Positions 57,636 through 64,000 of a DNA stretch of 64,000 nucleotides are shown piece after piece. Numbering within the stretch: the stretch's first letter is position 1; every line of letters begins with the position of its first letter. The stretch is from NCBI RefSeq assembly GCF_031583065.1, contig NZ_CP134053.1, positions 5,311,001 to 5,375,000 on the forward strand, in the 5' to 3' direction. The stretch comes from Streptomyces sp. CGMCC 4.7035. GTDB lineage: Bacteria; Actinomycetota; Actinomycetes; Streptomycetales; Streptomycetaceae. The translations under genes were made by a program, and so were the position numbers. The notes below the pieces were generated by a model. The model was given only the letters and a program-made list of their open reading frames with translations. It was not told the DNA's origin and made no database searches.

Positions 57636-58772
57636 TCAGGCCAGGTAGGCCGGTGCCCCCACGGGCAACGTAAATCGGAACTCGGCGCCGCCCGCGGGGG
57701 CGCGGCCGACCGTGATGGTGCCGCCGTGGGCCTCCACGATGCCCTTGACGATATAGAGCCCGAGGCCCGTGCCGCCGCGCTTGCTGCCCCGCCAGAAGCG
57801 GGTGAAGACGCGGTTCATGGACTCCTCCGGGATGCCGGGCCCCTCGTCGCTCACCGTGACCGACGTGCCGACGTCCTCCCCTTCGCGCGGGGACGCCGAG
57901 GGCCTCACGTCAATCGTGACGGTTCCCTCGCCGTGGCGCACGGCATTTTCGAGAAGGTTGCTGAGCACCTGGTCGATCTTGTCGGGGTCGGCCCACAGAG
58001 CGGGCAGGGGCTGCTCGACGCGCAGCACGAACCGGTCGGCGGACTGACCGGCGGCGACGTACGCCTGTATGTGCCGTCCGACGGCCGCGCCTATGTCGAC
58101 GGGCTGGCGGCGCACCTCCAGCCGCCCCGAGTCGATCCGCGAGATGTCCAGCAGCTCGGCGATCAGCCGCGTCACACGATTCGCGTCGGCGTCGACGGTC
58201 TCCAGCATGAGCCGCTTCTGGTCGTCGGTGAAGCGTTCCCACTTGGCGAGCAAAGTGGCCGTGAAGCCCTTGACGGAGGTGAGGGGCGAGCGCAGCTCAT
58301 GGGCCACGGTGGCGATCAGCTCGGCGTGGCTGCGCTCGGTGCGGCGCCTGGCCTCGGTGTCGCGGAGGGAGACGACCACGCGGCGGATCGGCCCGGTGGG
58401 GTGCGTGCGTACGTACCGCGCCGAGACGAGGACTTCACGTCCCCCGGGCAGCAGCAGATTGCGTTCGGGCTGCCGCACCCGGATCGTGAGCCCTCCGTAC
58501 GGATCGGTGAGCTGCCACCAACGCCGCCCCTCCAGGTCCTCCAGCGGCAGCGCGTGCTCCAGACCCCGGCCGAGGGCGGCGGCGGCGGGGACGGCGGTGA
58601 TACGGGCGGCGGCGGCGTTGAAGCAGATCACCCGGCCGTGCTCATCGGCGATCACGAGTCCGTCGGGCAGTTCGTCCGGGTCGATGCCGAGCTCGGCGAG
58701 ATCACCGCGCCAGGACGCGGACGCGCGGTGCACGTCCCGTGCCCCTGGTGCTCTGCTCGTGCCGACACTCAT
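57636..58772 (-). CDS. Soluble PAS-domain histidine kinase
   Basis: The product has 378 residues from ATG 58772. There is a PAS domain (about 28-130: DELPDGLVIADEHGRVICFNAAAARI), HisKA with AHELRSPLTSVKGF (His158) and HATPase (NLLENAVRHGEG, DEGPGIPEE, GGTGLGLYIVKGI). No transmembrane segment is present, so it senses a cytosolic signal. No response-regulator gene adjoins, making it an orphan kinase. It lies between pheS and an rRNA methyltransferase, with a palindromic repeat just upstream. Confidence 0.92.
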   Translation of the reverse strand: MSVGTSRAPGARDVHRASASWRGDLAELGIDPDELPDGLVIADEHGRVICFNAAAARITAVPAAAALGRGLEHALPLEDLEGRRWWQLTDPYGGLTIRVRQPERNLLLPGGREVLVSARYVRTHPTGPIRRVVVSLRDTEARRRTERSHAELIATVAHELRSPLTSVKGFTATLLAKWERFTDDQKRLMLETVDADANRVTRLIAELLDISRIDSGRLEVRRQPVDIGAAVGRHIQAYVAAGQSADRFVLRVEQPLPALWADPDKIDQVLSNLLENAVRHGEGTVTIDVRPSASPREGEDVGTSVTVSDEGPGIPEESMNRVFTRFWRGSKRGGTGLGLYIVKGIVEAHGGTITVGRAPAGGAEFRFTLPVGAPAYLA

Positions 58773-58798
58773 CCCCGTATCCCACCTCTCGTCTGGCG

Positions 58799-58843
58799 CC
58801 GGGGTACCCCCTGCTCGAACGCAGCCGAGAGCTTGGGGGAGGG
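58799..58843. repeat. Short palindromic repeat, copy 6
   Basis: GGGGTACCCCC, a core with CTCGAAC and GAGAGC, then TTGGGGGAGGG. Same type as copy 1. It lies between the kinase start and the rRNA methyltransferase stop on the minus strand, so it can act as the terminator of the latter. Confidence 0.75.
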
Positions 58844-58863
58844 CCCCCGAGCCCGCCACCCTA

Positions 58864-59724
58864 CTAGCCGGGGGTGACGGAACGGCACCCTCCGGAGGCG
58901 CGCTGTGCACGGGCGGACGCGTAGAGACATACGGCGGCGGCAGTCGCGAGGTTCAGACTCTCGGCTTTTCCGTGGATGGGCACGCGCACGACGGCATCGG
59001 CCAGCGCGCGTGTCTCCTCCGGGAGCCCCCATGCCTCGTTGCCGAACACCCAGGCGGTGGGGCCGCCCATGGTGCCCTTGTCGAGCTCGTCGTCGAGGTC
59101 GTGCTCGCCCGCGCCGTCGGCGGCGAGGATCCGCACCCCGGCGTCCTTGAGCCCGGACACGGCACGCTCGACGGGCACGCCGACGGCGACCGGCAGGTGG
59201 AACAGGGACCCGACGGAGGCGCGGACGGCCTTCGGGTTGTACAGGTCGACGGAGGCATCGGTGAGGACGACGGCCTCGGCGCCGGCGGCGTCGGCGCAGC
59301 GCAGCACGGTGCCGGCGTTCCCGGGGTCGCGGACGTGGGCGAGCACCGCGACGAGCCGAGGACGCGTTTTCAGAATCGCGTCGAAGTCGGTGTCGAGGAA
59401 CCGGCAGACCCCGACGAGGCCCTGCGGGGTGACGGTGGTGGAGATGTCGGCGATCACCTCCTCGGCGGCGAGGTGGACCCGGGCGCCGACGGCCTGCGCC
59501 GCGCCGACGATGTCCGCGTACCGCTCCGCGGCCTCAGGGGTGGCGAACAGTTCGACGAGGGTGGGGGTGCCGTCGGCCCGATGCTCCGCCGCCTCCCGCA
59601 CGGCCTGCGGCCCCTCCGCGAGAAACAGCCGCTCCTTGCCCCGGAAGTTCCGCCTGGCGAGCCGCCGCGCGGCGCCGACTCGGGGGGAGCGGGGGGAGAT
59701 GAGCTCGGGAGTGGCCGAGGGCAT
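58864..59724 (-). CDS. TrmH/SpoU-family rRNA methyltransferase, second copy
   Basis: The product is 286 residues from ATG 59724 (AAGG upstream; GTG 59733 is an alternative). RNFRGKERLFLAEGPQAVREA is the substrate-binding part. The SPOUT motifs are LAHVRDPGNAGTVLRCADAAGAEAVVL, WVFGNEAWGLPEET and VRVPIHGKAESLNLATAAAVCLY. It is likely an rRNA 2'-O-methyltransferase and lies beside ribosomal protein genes. It is not closely similar to the copy at 3343-4161. Confidence 0.93.
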   Translation of the reverse strand: MPSATPELISPRSPRVGAARRLARRNFRGKERLFLAEGPQAVREAAEHRADGTPTLVELFATPEAAERYADIVGAAQAVGARVHLAAEEVIADISTTVTPQGLVGVCRFLDTDFDAILKTRPRLVAVLAHVRDPGNAGTVLRCADAAGAEAVVLTDASVDLYNPKAVRASVGSLFHLPVAVGVPVERAVSGLKDAGVRILAADGAGEHDLDDELDKGTMGGPTAWVFGNEAWGLPEETRALADAVVRVPIHGKAESLNLATAAAVCLYASARAQRASGGCRSVTPG

Positions 59725-59780
59725 GCTGTTCACCTTCAGTACTTGTTTCCGCCGCAACGGCGCTCAGTCACTACGGCGGA

Positions 59781-59823
59781 CCTGGGGGTCCCCCCACGCC
59801 CTCAAGGCAGTGGGGGAGGTGCC
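59781..59823. repeat. Short palindromic repeat, copy 7
   Basis: CTGGGGGTCCCCCCACG, a core with CCTCAAGG, then CAGTGGGGGAGG. It lies between the rRNA methyltransferase start and the rplT terminator. Confidence 0.75.
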
Positions 59824-59898
59824 GAACTGCCAAGTACGACGCGCAGTGTGTGCTGCGGTGCCGCACGGGGGTTTCGCCAACCGGCGCCGGCGCGGCCG

Positions 59899-59937
59899 CA
59901 GCTACGGCAGCTACGGCAGCTACGGCAGCTACGCAGA
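59899..59937. repeat. 9-bp tandem repeat near the rplT terminator
   Basis: Four units of GCAGCTACG in tandem. It is intergenic, between the rRNA methyltransferase and rplT, with no evident function. Confidence 0.85.
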
Positions 59938-59943
59938 CGCAAC

Positions 59944-59977
59944 CGGACCCGCAGGCGTTCGTAAGCCTGCGGGTCCG
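59944..59977. terminator. Hairpin terminator of infC-rpmI-rplT
   Basis: CGGACCCGCAGGC pairs with its complement (13 bp) across an 8-nt loop, 29 bp after the rplT stop on the minus strand. Confidence 0.8.
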
Positions 59978-60006
59978 TTGTAGTCCGGCTCAAGCCAGCG
60001 CTGGCG

Positions 60007-60390
60007 TCACGCCGCCTTCGGCGCGTTCACGTCCGCCGGCAGCGCCTTCTGCGCGACCTCGACGAGCGCGGCGAACGCGCCCGCGTCGTTGACGGCCAGC
60101 TCGGCGAGGATCTTGCGGTCGACCTCGACGTTCGCGGCCTTCAGACCCTGGATGAAGCGGTTGTAGGTGATGCCGTTGGCGCGGGCAGCGGCGTTGATGC
60201 GCTGGATCCACAGCTGACGGAAGTCGCCCTTGCGCTTCTTGCGGTCGTTGTAGTTGTAGACCAGCGAGTGGGTGACCTGCTCCTTGGCCTTGCGGTACAG
60301 GCGCGAACGCTGACCGCGGTAGCCGGAGGCCTGCTCGAGGATCGCCCGGCGCTTCTTGTGGGCGTTGACTGCCCGCTTGACGCGTGCCAC
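60007..60390 (-). CDS. rplT: 50S ribosomal protein L20
   Basis: The 127-residue protein is typical of L20: [61 protein letters not shown] and [29 protein letters not shown]. It organises 23S rRNA early in 50S assembly; in other bacteria it also represses its own operon. It is the last gene of infC-rpmI-rplT, 109 bp after rpmI. Confidence 0.97.
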   Translation of the reverse strand: MARVKRAVNAHKKRRAILEQASGYRGQRSRLYRKAKEQVTHSLVYNYNDRKKRKGDFRQLWIQRINAAARANGITYNRFIQGLKAANVEVDRKILAELAVNDAGAFAALVEVAQKALPADVNAPKAA

Positions 60391-60499
60391 TTTTTACTCC
60401 TTGTAGCGGGGCCGCGGTGATACTCACGCGGCCCGGAAACGATTGGGTCCCGGTCCAGACGTACGGCGCGGAAAGATCAAACGATCAAGCGCCGCCGTG

Positions 60500-60694
60500 T
60501 CACTTGCCGAGAAGCTTCTTGATCTTCGCGGCGTCGCCCGGGGCCATCTCGGCGTTGCCGGTGAGGCGACGCGTCACGCGGGACGACTTGTGCTCAAGCA
60601 GGTGGCGCTTGCCGGCGCGCTCACGGAGCACCTTGCCGGAGCCGGTGACCTTGAAGCGCTTGCTGGCACCGCTGTGCGACTTGTTCTTCGGCAT
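60500..60694 (-). CDS. rpmI: 50S ribosomal protein L35
   Basis: The product is 64 residues from ATG 60694 ([21 protein letters not shown]...). A longer frame upstream is rejected because this start gives the usual length and GGAG precedes it. It has the L35 basic core ([19 protein letters not shown]). Second gene of the operon. Confidence 0.96.
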   Translation of the reverse strand: MPKNKSHSGASKRFKVTGSGKVLRERAGKRHLLEHKSSRVTRRLTGNAEMAPGDAAKIKKLLGK

Positions 60695-60880
60695 AGCGCC
60701 GTTCTCTCCTCGTCGGTGGCACTCCGGTGCCCGGTCACGAAAACCGGGCACGATGGAGCGTCGCTCTTATATCGGTTACATCCTGGGACTGGCGTCCCGG
60801 GCTTTCCGGGGTCCGTACGTCCACCCTGCGGTGGTCGTACGTCCGTACGTCCGGCTCCCCCGGGGCTCACGCCCCGGGAA

Positions 60881-61543
60881 TCAGGCCTCGGCGGAAGCCT
60901 CGGCCGGGGCCTCGGCAGTCTCGGCGTCGGCAGTCTCGGCGTCGGCAGGGTTCTGCGAGCGGCCGGGGTTGGCCTTCGCTTCCGCCTTGCGGGCTTCCTG
61001 CGCCTGTCGGGCCTCGGCCATCGCCTCGGTCTTCTTCTTGTGCGGACCGAGAACCATGATCATGTTCCGGCCGTCCTGCTTCGGGTTCGACTCGACGAAA
61101 CCGAGGTCCTGGACGTCCTCCGCGAGACGCTGCAGCAGCCGGTAGCCCAGCTCGGGGCGGGACTGCTCGCGACCACGGAACATGATCGTGATCTTGACCT
61201 TGTCGCCCTGCTTGAGGAACCGAACGACGTGACCCTTCTTGGTGTCATAGTCGTGCGGGTCGATCTTCGGCCGGAGCTTCATCTCCTTGATGACCGTGTG
61301 CGCCTGGTTCTTGCGCGCCTCACGGGCCTTCATGGCCGACTCGTACTTGAACTTCCCGTAGTCCATGAGCTTGCACACGGGCGGACGGGCGTTCGCCGCG
61401 ACCTCGACCAGGTCCAGGTCGTACTCCTGCGCAAGCTCCAGGGCCTTGGCAAGCGGCACGATGCCGACCTGCTCGCCACTGGGACCGACAAGTCGCACCT
61501 CGGGAACGCGAATCCGGTCGTTGATGCGGGGCTCGGCGCTGAT
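60881..61543 (-). CDS. infC: Translation initiation factor IF-3, probably starting at ATC
   Basis: The product is 220 residues from codon 61543-61541, an ATC, directly after GAGGAGGATCC. That is the strongest ribosome site around and leaves [20 protein letters not shown], a normal IF-3 start. Longer frames exist: a GTG 24 nt upstream would make the ribosome site itself coding. infC is known to use rare starts (AUU in E. coli) for self-control, because IF-3 rejects them. The N-domain, lysine-rich linker and C-domain ([11 protein letters not shown]) are normal; an Ala/Glu-rich tail of about 40 residues is extra. Confidence 0.92.
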   Translation of the reverse strand: MSAEPRINDRIRVPEVRLVGPSGEQVGIVPLAKALELAQEYDLDLVEVAANARPPVCKLMDYGKFKYESAMKAREARKNQAHTVIKEMKLRPKIDPHDYDTKKGHVVRFLKQGDKVKITIMFRGREQSRPELGYRLLQRLAEDVQDLGFVESNPKQDGRNMIMVLGPHKKKTEAMAEARQAQEARKAEAKANPGRSQNPADAETADAETAEAPAEASAEA

Positions 61544-61860
61544 GGATCCTCCTCGGTAGCACCATACGGCCGCCTGGCGGACAGCCGCATATGTCTGGTT
61601 GACATAGGGACCAACCATCGCGGCGCATGAAAAATGCCCCGGACGGGACACAGGCGGGACTCCGAACCATCCGGAGCACCGCCGCGGTGGACCGCGGGGC
61701 GCACATTCGGGCGACTCCACCGTCCGTACGGAACGGTGGTGGCCGCCTGACCGGTGACCCGCCGTCCCGGAGGACGGTCAGGTGGGAGATCGGAGCCTCC
61801 ACTTGTGGGCCGGTCACGCTGACATATGTCTTGGCGCTCCGGCCGGTCGTCACACAAGGT
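61544..61860 (-). promoter_or_regulatory. Structured infC leader with a candidate attenuator
   Basis: Upstream of the ATC start, the minus strand has a hairpin GCTCCGGATGG/CCGTCCGGGGC (11 pairs, two of them G-U; 61677-61636) followed by A and five T (61634-61630). A T-run is rare here, so it looks like a real intrinsic terminator 90 nt before infC. Further upstream are stems at 61717-61739 (CCACCGT/ACGGTGG) and 61746-61782 (CCTGACCG/CGGTCAGG). It may be an L20- or translation-controlled attenuator, but no family match could be tested. Confidence 0.55.
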
Positions 61861-61924
61861 TAGCAGCTTCGGTCAGCCAGGGCTAATTGAGGCGAACTCT
61901 CCTGCGGCGCCTATCGTATGGAGC

Positions 61925-62320
61925 ATGAGTGACACCTCCCCCTCGGAATCCACCGCTGCCGCGGAATCCCCGGCTGACGCCGAGAATCCCGACTTCGACG
62001 CCATGACCCGTGACATCGCGGAGGTCCCCGCGGTCGAGGTGATCGTGACGGTCGCCGTCAACCTGATGAGCGCCGCCGCCGTGAAGCTCGGTCTGACCGA
62101 GGAGGGCGACAAGTACAAGGACCTGGACGAGGCCCGCAAGCTGGTGCACGCCCTCGCCGGTCTGCTCGACGCGAGCGCGACGGAGATCAGCTCCTTCCAC
62201 GCGGCTCCGCTGCGCGACGGCCTGAAGTCGCTCCAGCTGGCATTCCGCGAGGCGTCGATCGTCCCGGACGAGCCGGGCCAGGGGCCGGGCGAGAAGTACA
62301 CCGGCCCGATCTACGGCTAG
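61925..62320 (+). CDS. DUF1844 protein
   Basis: The product is 131 residues from ATG 61925. After an acidic N-terminus comes MTRDIAEVPAVEVIVTVAVNLMSAAAVKLGL and DLDEARKLVHALAGLLDASATEIS, the DUF1844 pattern. It is found next to infC in many actinobacteria. The function is unknown. TATCGT lies about 12 bp upstream, so the mRNA may be leaderless. Confidence 0.9.
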   Translation: MSDTSPSESTAAAESPADAENPDFDAMTRDIAEVPAVEVIVTVAVNLMSAAAVKLGLTEEGDKYKDLDEARKLVHALAGLLDASATEISSFHAAPLRDGLKSLQLAFREASIVPDEPGQGPGEKYTGPIYG

Positions 62321-62321
62321 T

Positions 62322-63053
62322 TCACCCACGTACGAACAAGGGCTCGCCCGGCGGCGTCGCCCCGGCCGGCAGCACTGCCAGGTCGAGGCCGCGCACCAGG
62401 CGGGCCCTCAGCGTTTCGTCGGCGGCCATGTGCTGCGCCACCGCGCGTGCGGTCTCGGCCGGGGACGCGGCGGGGTCCACGACGATCGCCAGGATGCCGT
62501 CGGCCTGTCCCGGGCCGAGGTAGGCGCGCACAACGGCCGGCTCGGCGGCCACAGCGGCCCGTACCGCGCCGGTCACGGCCGGGTCGGCGAGCGGATCGGT
62601 CGTCGTGCGGCCCTCCGCGAGTGCCAGCAGCGCCGGGCCCGTCAGCTCGAACGGCACCGGCCCGGACATGTCCAGCACGATCGTGTCGGCCTTCTCGTGC
62701 ACCGCGGCCTGCAGGGCCTGGTGCAGGGGGACGGCGACGGGGCGGGCCGCGGGGTCCCACCGGGCCAGCGAGTCGGTGGACGTGAAGGCGGGAAGGGCGG
62801 TACGGCCGCCGGCCTTCAGGGTCGGCACGGCCATCTCGCTGGTCTTCTCGCGGCGCAACCCGTTCTCGTCCTCCTCGACCTCCCCCAGGATCGCGACGAC
62901 GGGGACAAGGAGCCGCGCCCCCTTCAGCGCCTCCAGGACGGGCCCCACGGCGGTGCGGTCCTCGGCCCAGGCGGCGAGCGCCGCACTCAGCCGGGGGTCG
63001 GCGCGGCCGTCGTCGTCGGAGAAGAGGGAGTCGGGAATGTTCTTGTTCGCCAC
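62322..63053 (-). CDS. SseB-family protein
   Basis: The product is 243 residues from GTG 63053 (VANKNIPDSLFSDDDG), chosen for AGGG nine bases upstream; GTG 63059 is possible. LVPVVAILGEVEEDENGLRREKTSEMAVPTLKAGGRTALPAFTSTDSLARWDP is the SseB N-terminal pattern. The role is unclear; the E. coli namesake affects serine sensitivity. Its end is one base from that of the convergent DUF1844 gene. Confidence 0.85.
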   Translation of the reverse strand: MANKNIPDSLFSDDDGRADPRLSAALAAWAEDRTAVGPVLEALKGARLLVPVVAILGEVEEDENGLRREKTSEMAVPTLKAGGRTALPAFTSTDSLARWDPAARPVAVPLHQALQAAVHEKADTIVLDMSGPVPFELTGPALLALAEGRTTTDPLADPAVTGAVRAAVAAEPAVVRAYLGPGQADGILAIVVDPAASPAETARAVAQHMAADETLRARLVRGLDLAVLPAGATPPGEPLFVRG

Positions 63054-63203
63054 GGTCACCGACCCTATCGGTGGGTCTCTGCTGCGCTTGTGCCGACCCC
63101 GAAACGCGACGGTCACCGGTCTCACGGGTTTTTCAGGTTTCCCTGACGCGCATCTAACTTTGGTCTGACGGCACGCACAGCACCGGCCCCGAGCATCGCG
63201 GGC

Positions 63204-64000
63204 ATGGAGTCCCACAGAGCCCACCGTCGCCGCCGCGCCTTCTCCTCCCGACGCCGCCCCCTTCTCTGTACGGTGCTGGCGTCGGCCGTCATCGTCGGCG
63301 GTACGGCCGCCGGGACCGCGTATGTGAAGGCGCAGGCGCACGCCGACGCGGGCGCCGTATCGTCGCCGTCGTCGGCGCCACCTTCGGCGTCGGCATCGGC
63401 ATCGGTGGGCCTGGAGGCATCGGTGGAACCTGTGGCGGAGCCCTCGGTGGACCGGGACGCGCTGCTGGAGAAGGCCATGAAGTCGGTGACCGTCGAGGAC
63501 GGCGCCGACGTGGCCGTGGCGGTTCTCGACGTGGACTCCGGTGAAAGTGCCACGTACGGCGACGGTGCGTTCGACACGGCGAGCATCGTGAAGGTCGACA
63601 TCCTGGCGGCGCTGCTGCTCCAGGCGCAGGACGCGAACCGGCGGCTGACCGCACAGGAGAAGACGTACGCCACCGCGATGATCGAGAACAGCGACAACGC
63701 GTCCGCGTCGGCGCTGTGGACCGCGATCGGGCAGGCGGACGGCCTCGACAGCGCGAACAAGCGTTTCGGCCTGACGGACACCGTGGGCGGCGACGGCGCG
63801 CTGTGGGGACTGACGCAGACCACGGCGGCCGACCAACTCACCCTTCTTCAGCAGGCGTTCGGGGACGACTCCAAGCTGAGCAAGGCCTCGCGGACGTATC
63901 TACAGGGGCTCATGGGCGATATCGCCGAGGACCAGCACTGGGGTGTGTCGGCGGTCGCGGACGGCTCGCGGTGGGCGCTGAAGAACGGCTGGCTGCCGCG
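63204..64000 (+). CDS. Class A beta-lactamase-like serine hydrolase, partial
   Basis: The frame from ATG 63204 runs off the right edge after 265 codons. It has a signal/anchor (TVLASAVIVGGTAAGTAYV), a Ser/Pro linker and then a penicillin-binding-like fold: TASIVKVDI with SxxK, MIENSDNASASALW with SDN, and WALKNGWLP where KNG stands in place of the third motif KTG. It may be a beta-lactamase, a carboxypeptidase or an inactive relative. The C-terminal end is outside the window. Confidence 0.8.
   Translation, partial: MESHRAHRRRRAFSSRRRPLLCTVLASAVIVGGTAAGTAYVKAQAHADAGAVSSPSSAPPSASASASVGLEASVEPVAEPSVDRDALLEKAMKSVTVEDGADVAVAVLDVDSGESATYGDGAFDTASIVKVDILAALLLQAQDANRRLTAQEKTYATAMIENSDNASASALWTAIGQADGLDSANKRFGLTDTVGGDGALWGLTQTTAADQLTLLQQAFGDDSKLSKASRTYLQGLMGDIAEDQHWGVSAVADGSRWALKNGWLP

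Overview
The window is a high-GC actinobacterial chromosome segment. GC-rich third codon positions, frequent GTG/TTG starts and the gene content point to Streptomyces. From memory, the order cobT, metQIN, argH, argR-D-B-J-C, pheT-pheS, rplT-rpmI-infC resembles the S. coelicolor SCO1550-SCO1600 region. That is recollection, not a search. Most of the window is conserved core chromosome. Small accessory changes (palindromic repeats, one MITE-like element, gene fragments) are scattered between the genes.

Layout. 1-3.3 kb: a partial phosphotransferase-like gene, a small membrane protein, a gene interrupted by a palindromic repeat, and a membrane Ser/Thr kinase. 3.3-11 kb, minus strand: a SpoU-type RNA methyltransferase, then siroheme/cobalamin genes (a CysG-like protein, a very long disordered-BluB-CobT fusion, and CobL). 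11-15 kb: a GNAT protein and the methionine importer metN-metI-metQ, preceded by a tiny Cys/Met-rich leader peptide. 15-25.6 kb: membrane proteins, a sigma factor, a glycerophosphodiesterase, a PlsC-like acyltransferase, a TetR/MFS pair, an aldo/keto reductase, argH and argG. 25.9-28.2 kb: a secreted protein with a duplicated domain, a PNPOx-like protein and an L,D-transpeptidase-like protein.

28.2-35.7 kb is the most interesting block. A two-component system (minus strand) faces a five-gene plus-strand operon. The operon encodes two tandem ferric-reductase-like transmembrane flavoproteins, each followed by an exported FMN-binding-domain protein, and ends with ApbE, the FMN transferase that attaches flavin to such domains. 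The predicted path carries electrons from cytosolic NAD(P)H through FAD and membrane haem to covalently bound FMN outside the membrane. Arrays of TGAG repeats at about 11-bp spacing between the divergent units are candidate response-regulator sites.

35.7-40.7 kb is argC-J-B-D-R, with 4-nt overlaps down to argD and an ARG-box-like promoter; argG has a similar one. 40.8-53.4 kb is mixed: a MerR regulator with an AhpD-like partner, a GH51 arabinofuranosidase, a divergent MocR/EamA pair with overlapping start codons, a gene graveyard with a MITE, a GHL10-type glycosidase, a 3-hydroxyacyl-CoA dehydrogenase, a NUDIX hydrolase and an NsdA-like regulator. 53.9-64 kb is translation-related: pheT-pheS, a soluble PAS histidine kinase, a second SpoU methyltransferase, and rplT-rpmI-infC. 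infC appears to start at ATC and has a long structured leader. The window ends with DUF1844, SseB-like and (partial) class A beta-lactamase-like genes.

Seven copies of a short palindrome (GGGGGTCCCCC, short core, GTGGGGGAGG) and two copies of a longer palindromic family occur in the window. One short copy frame-shifts a gene and another lies inside the metN leader. No tRNA, rRNA, CRISPR array, intact transposase gene or origin was recognised.
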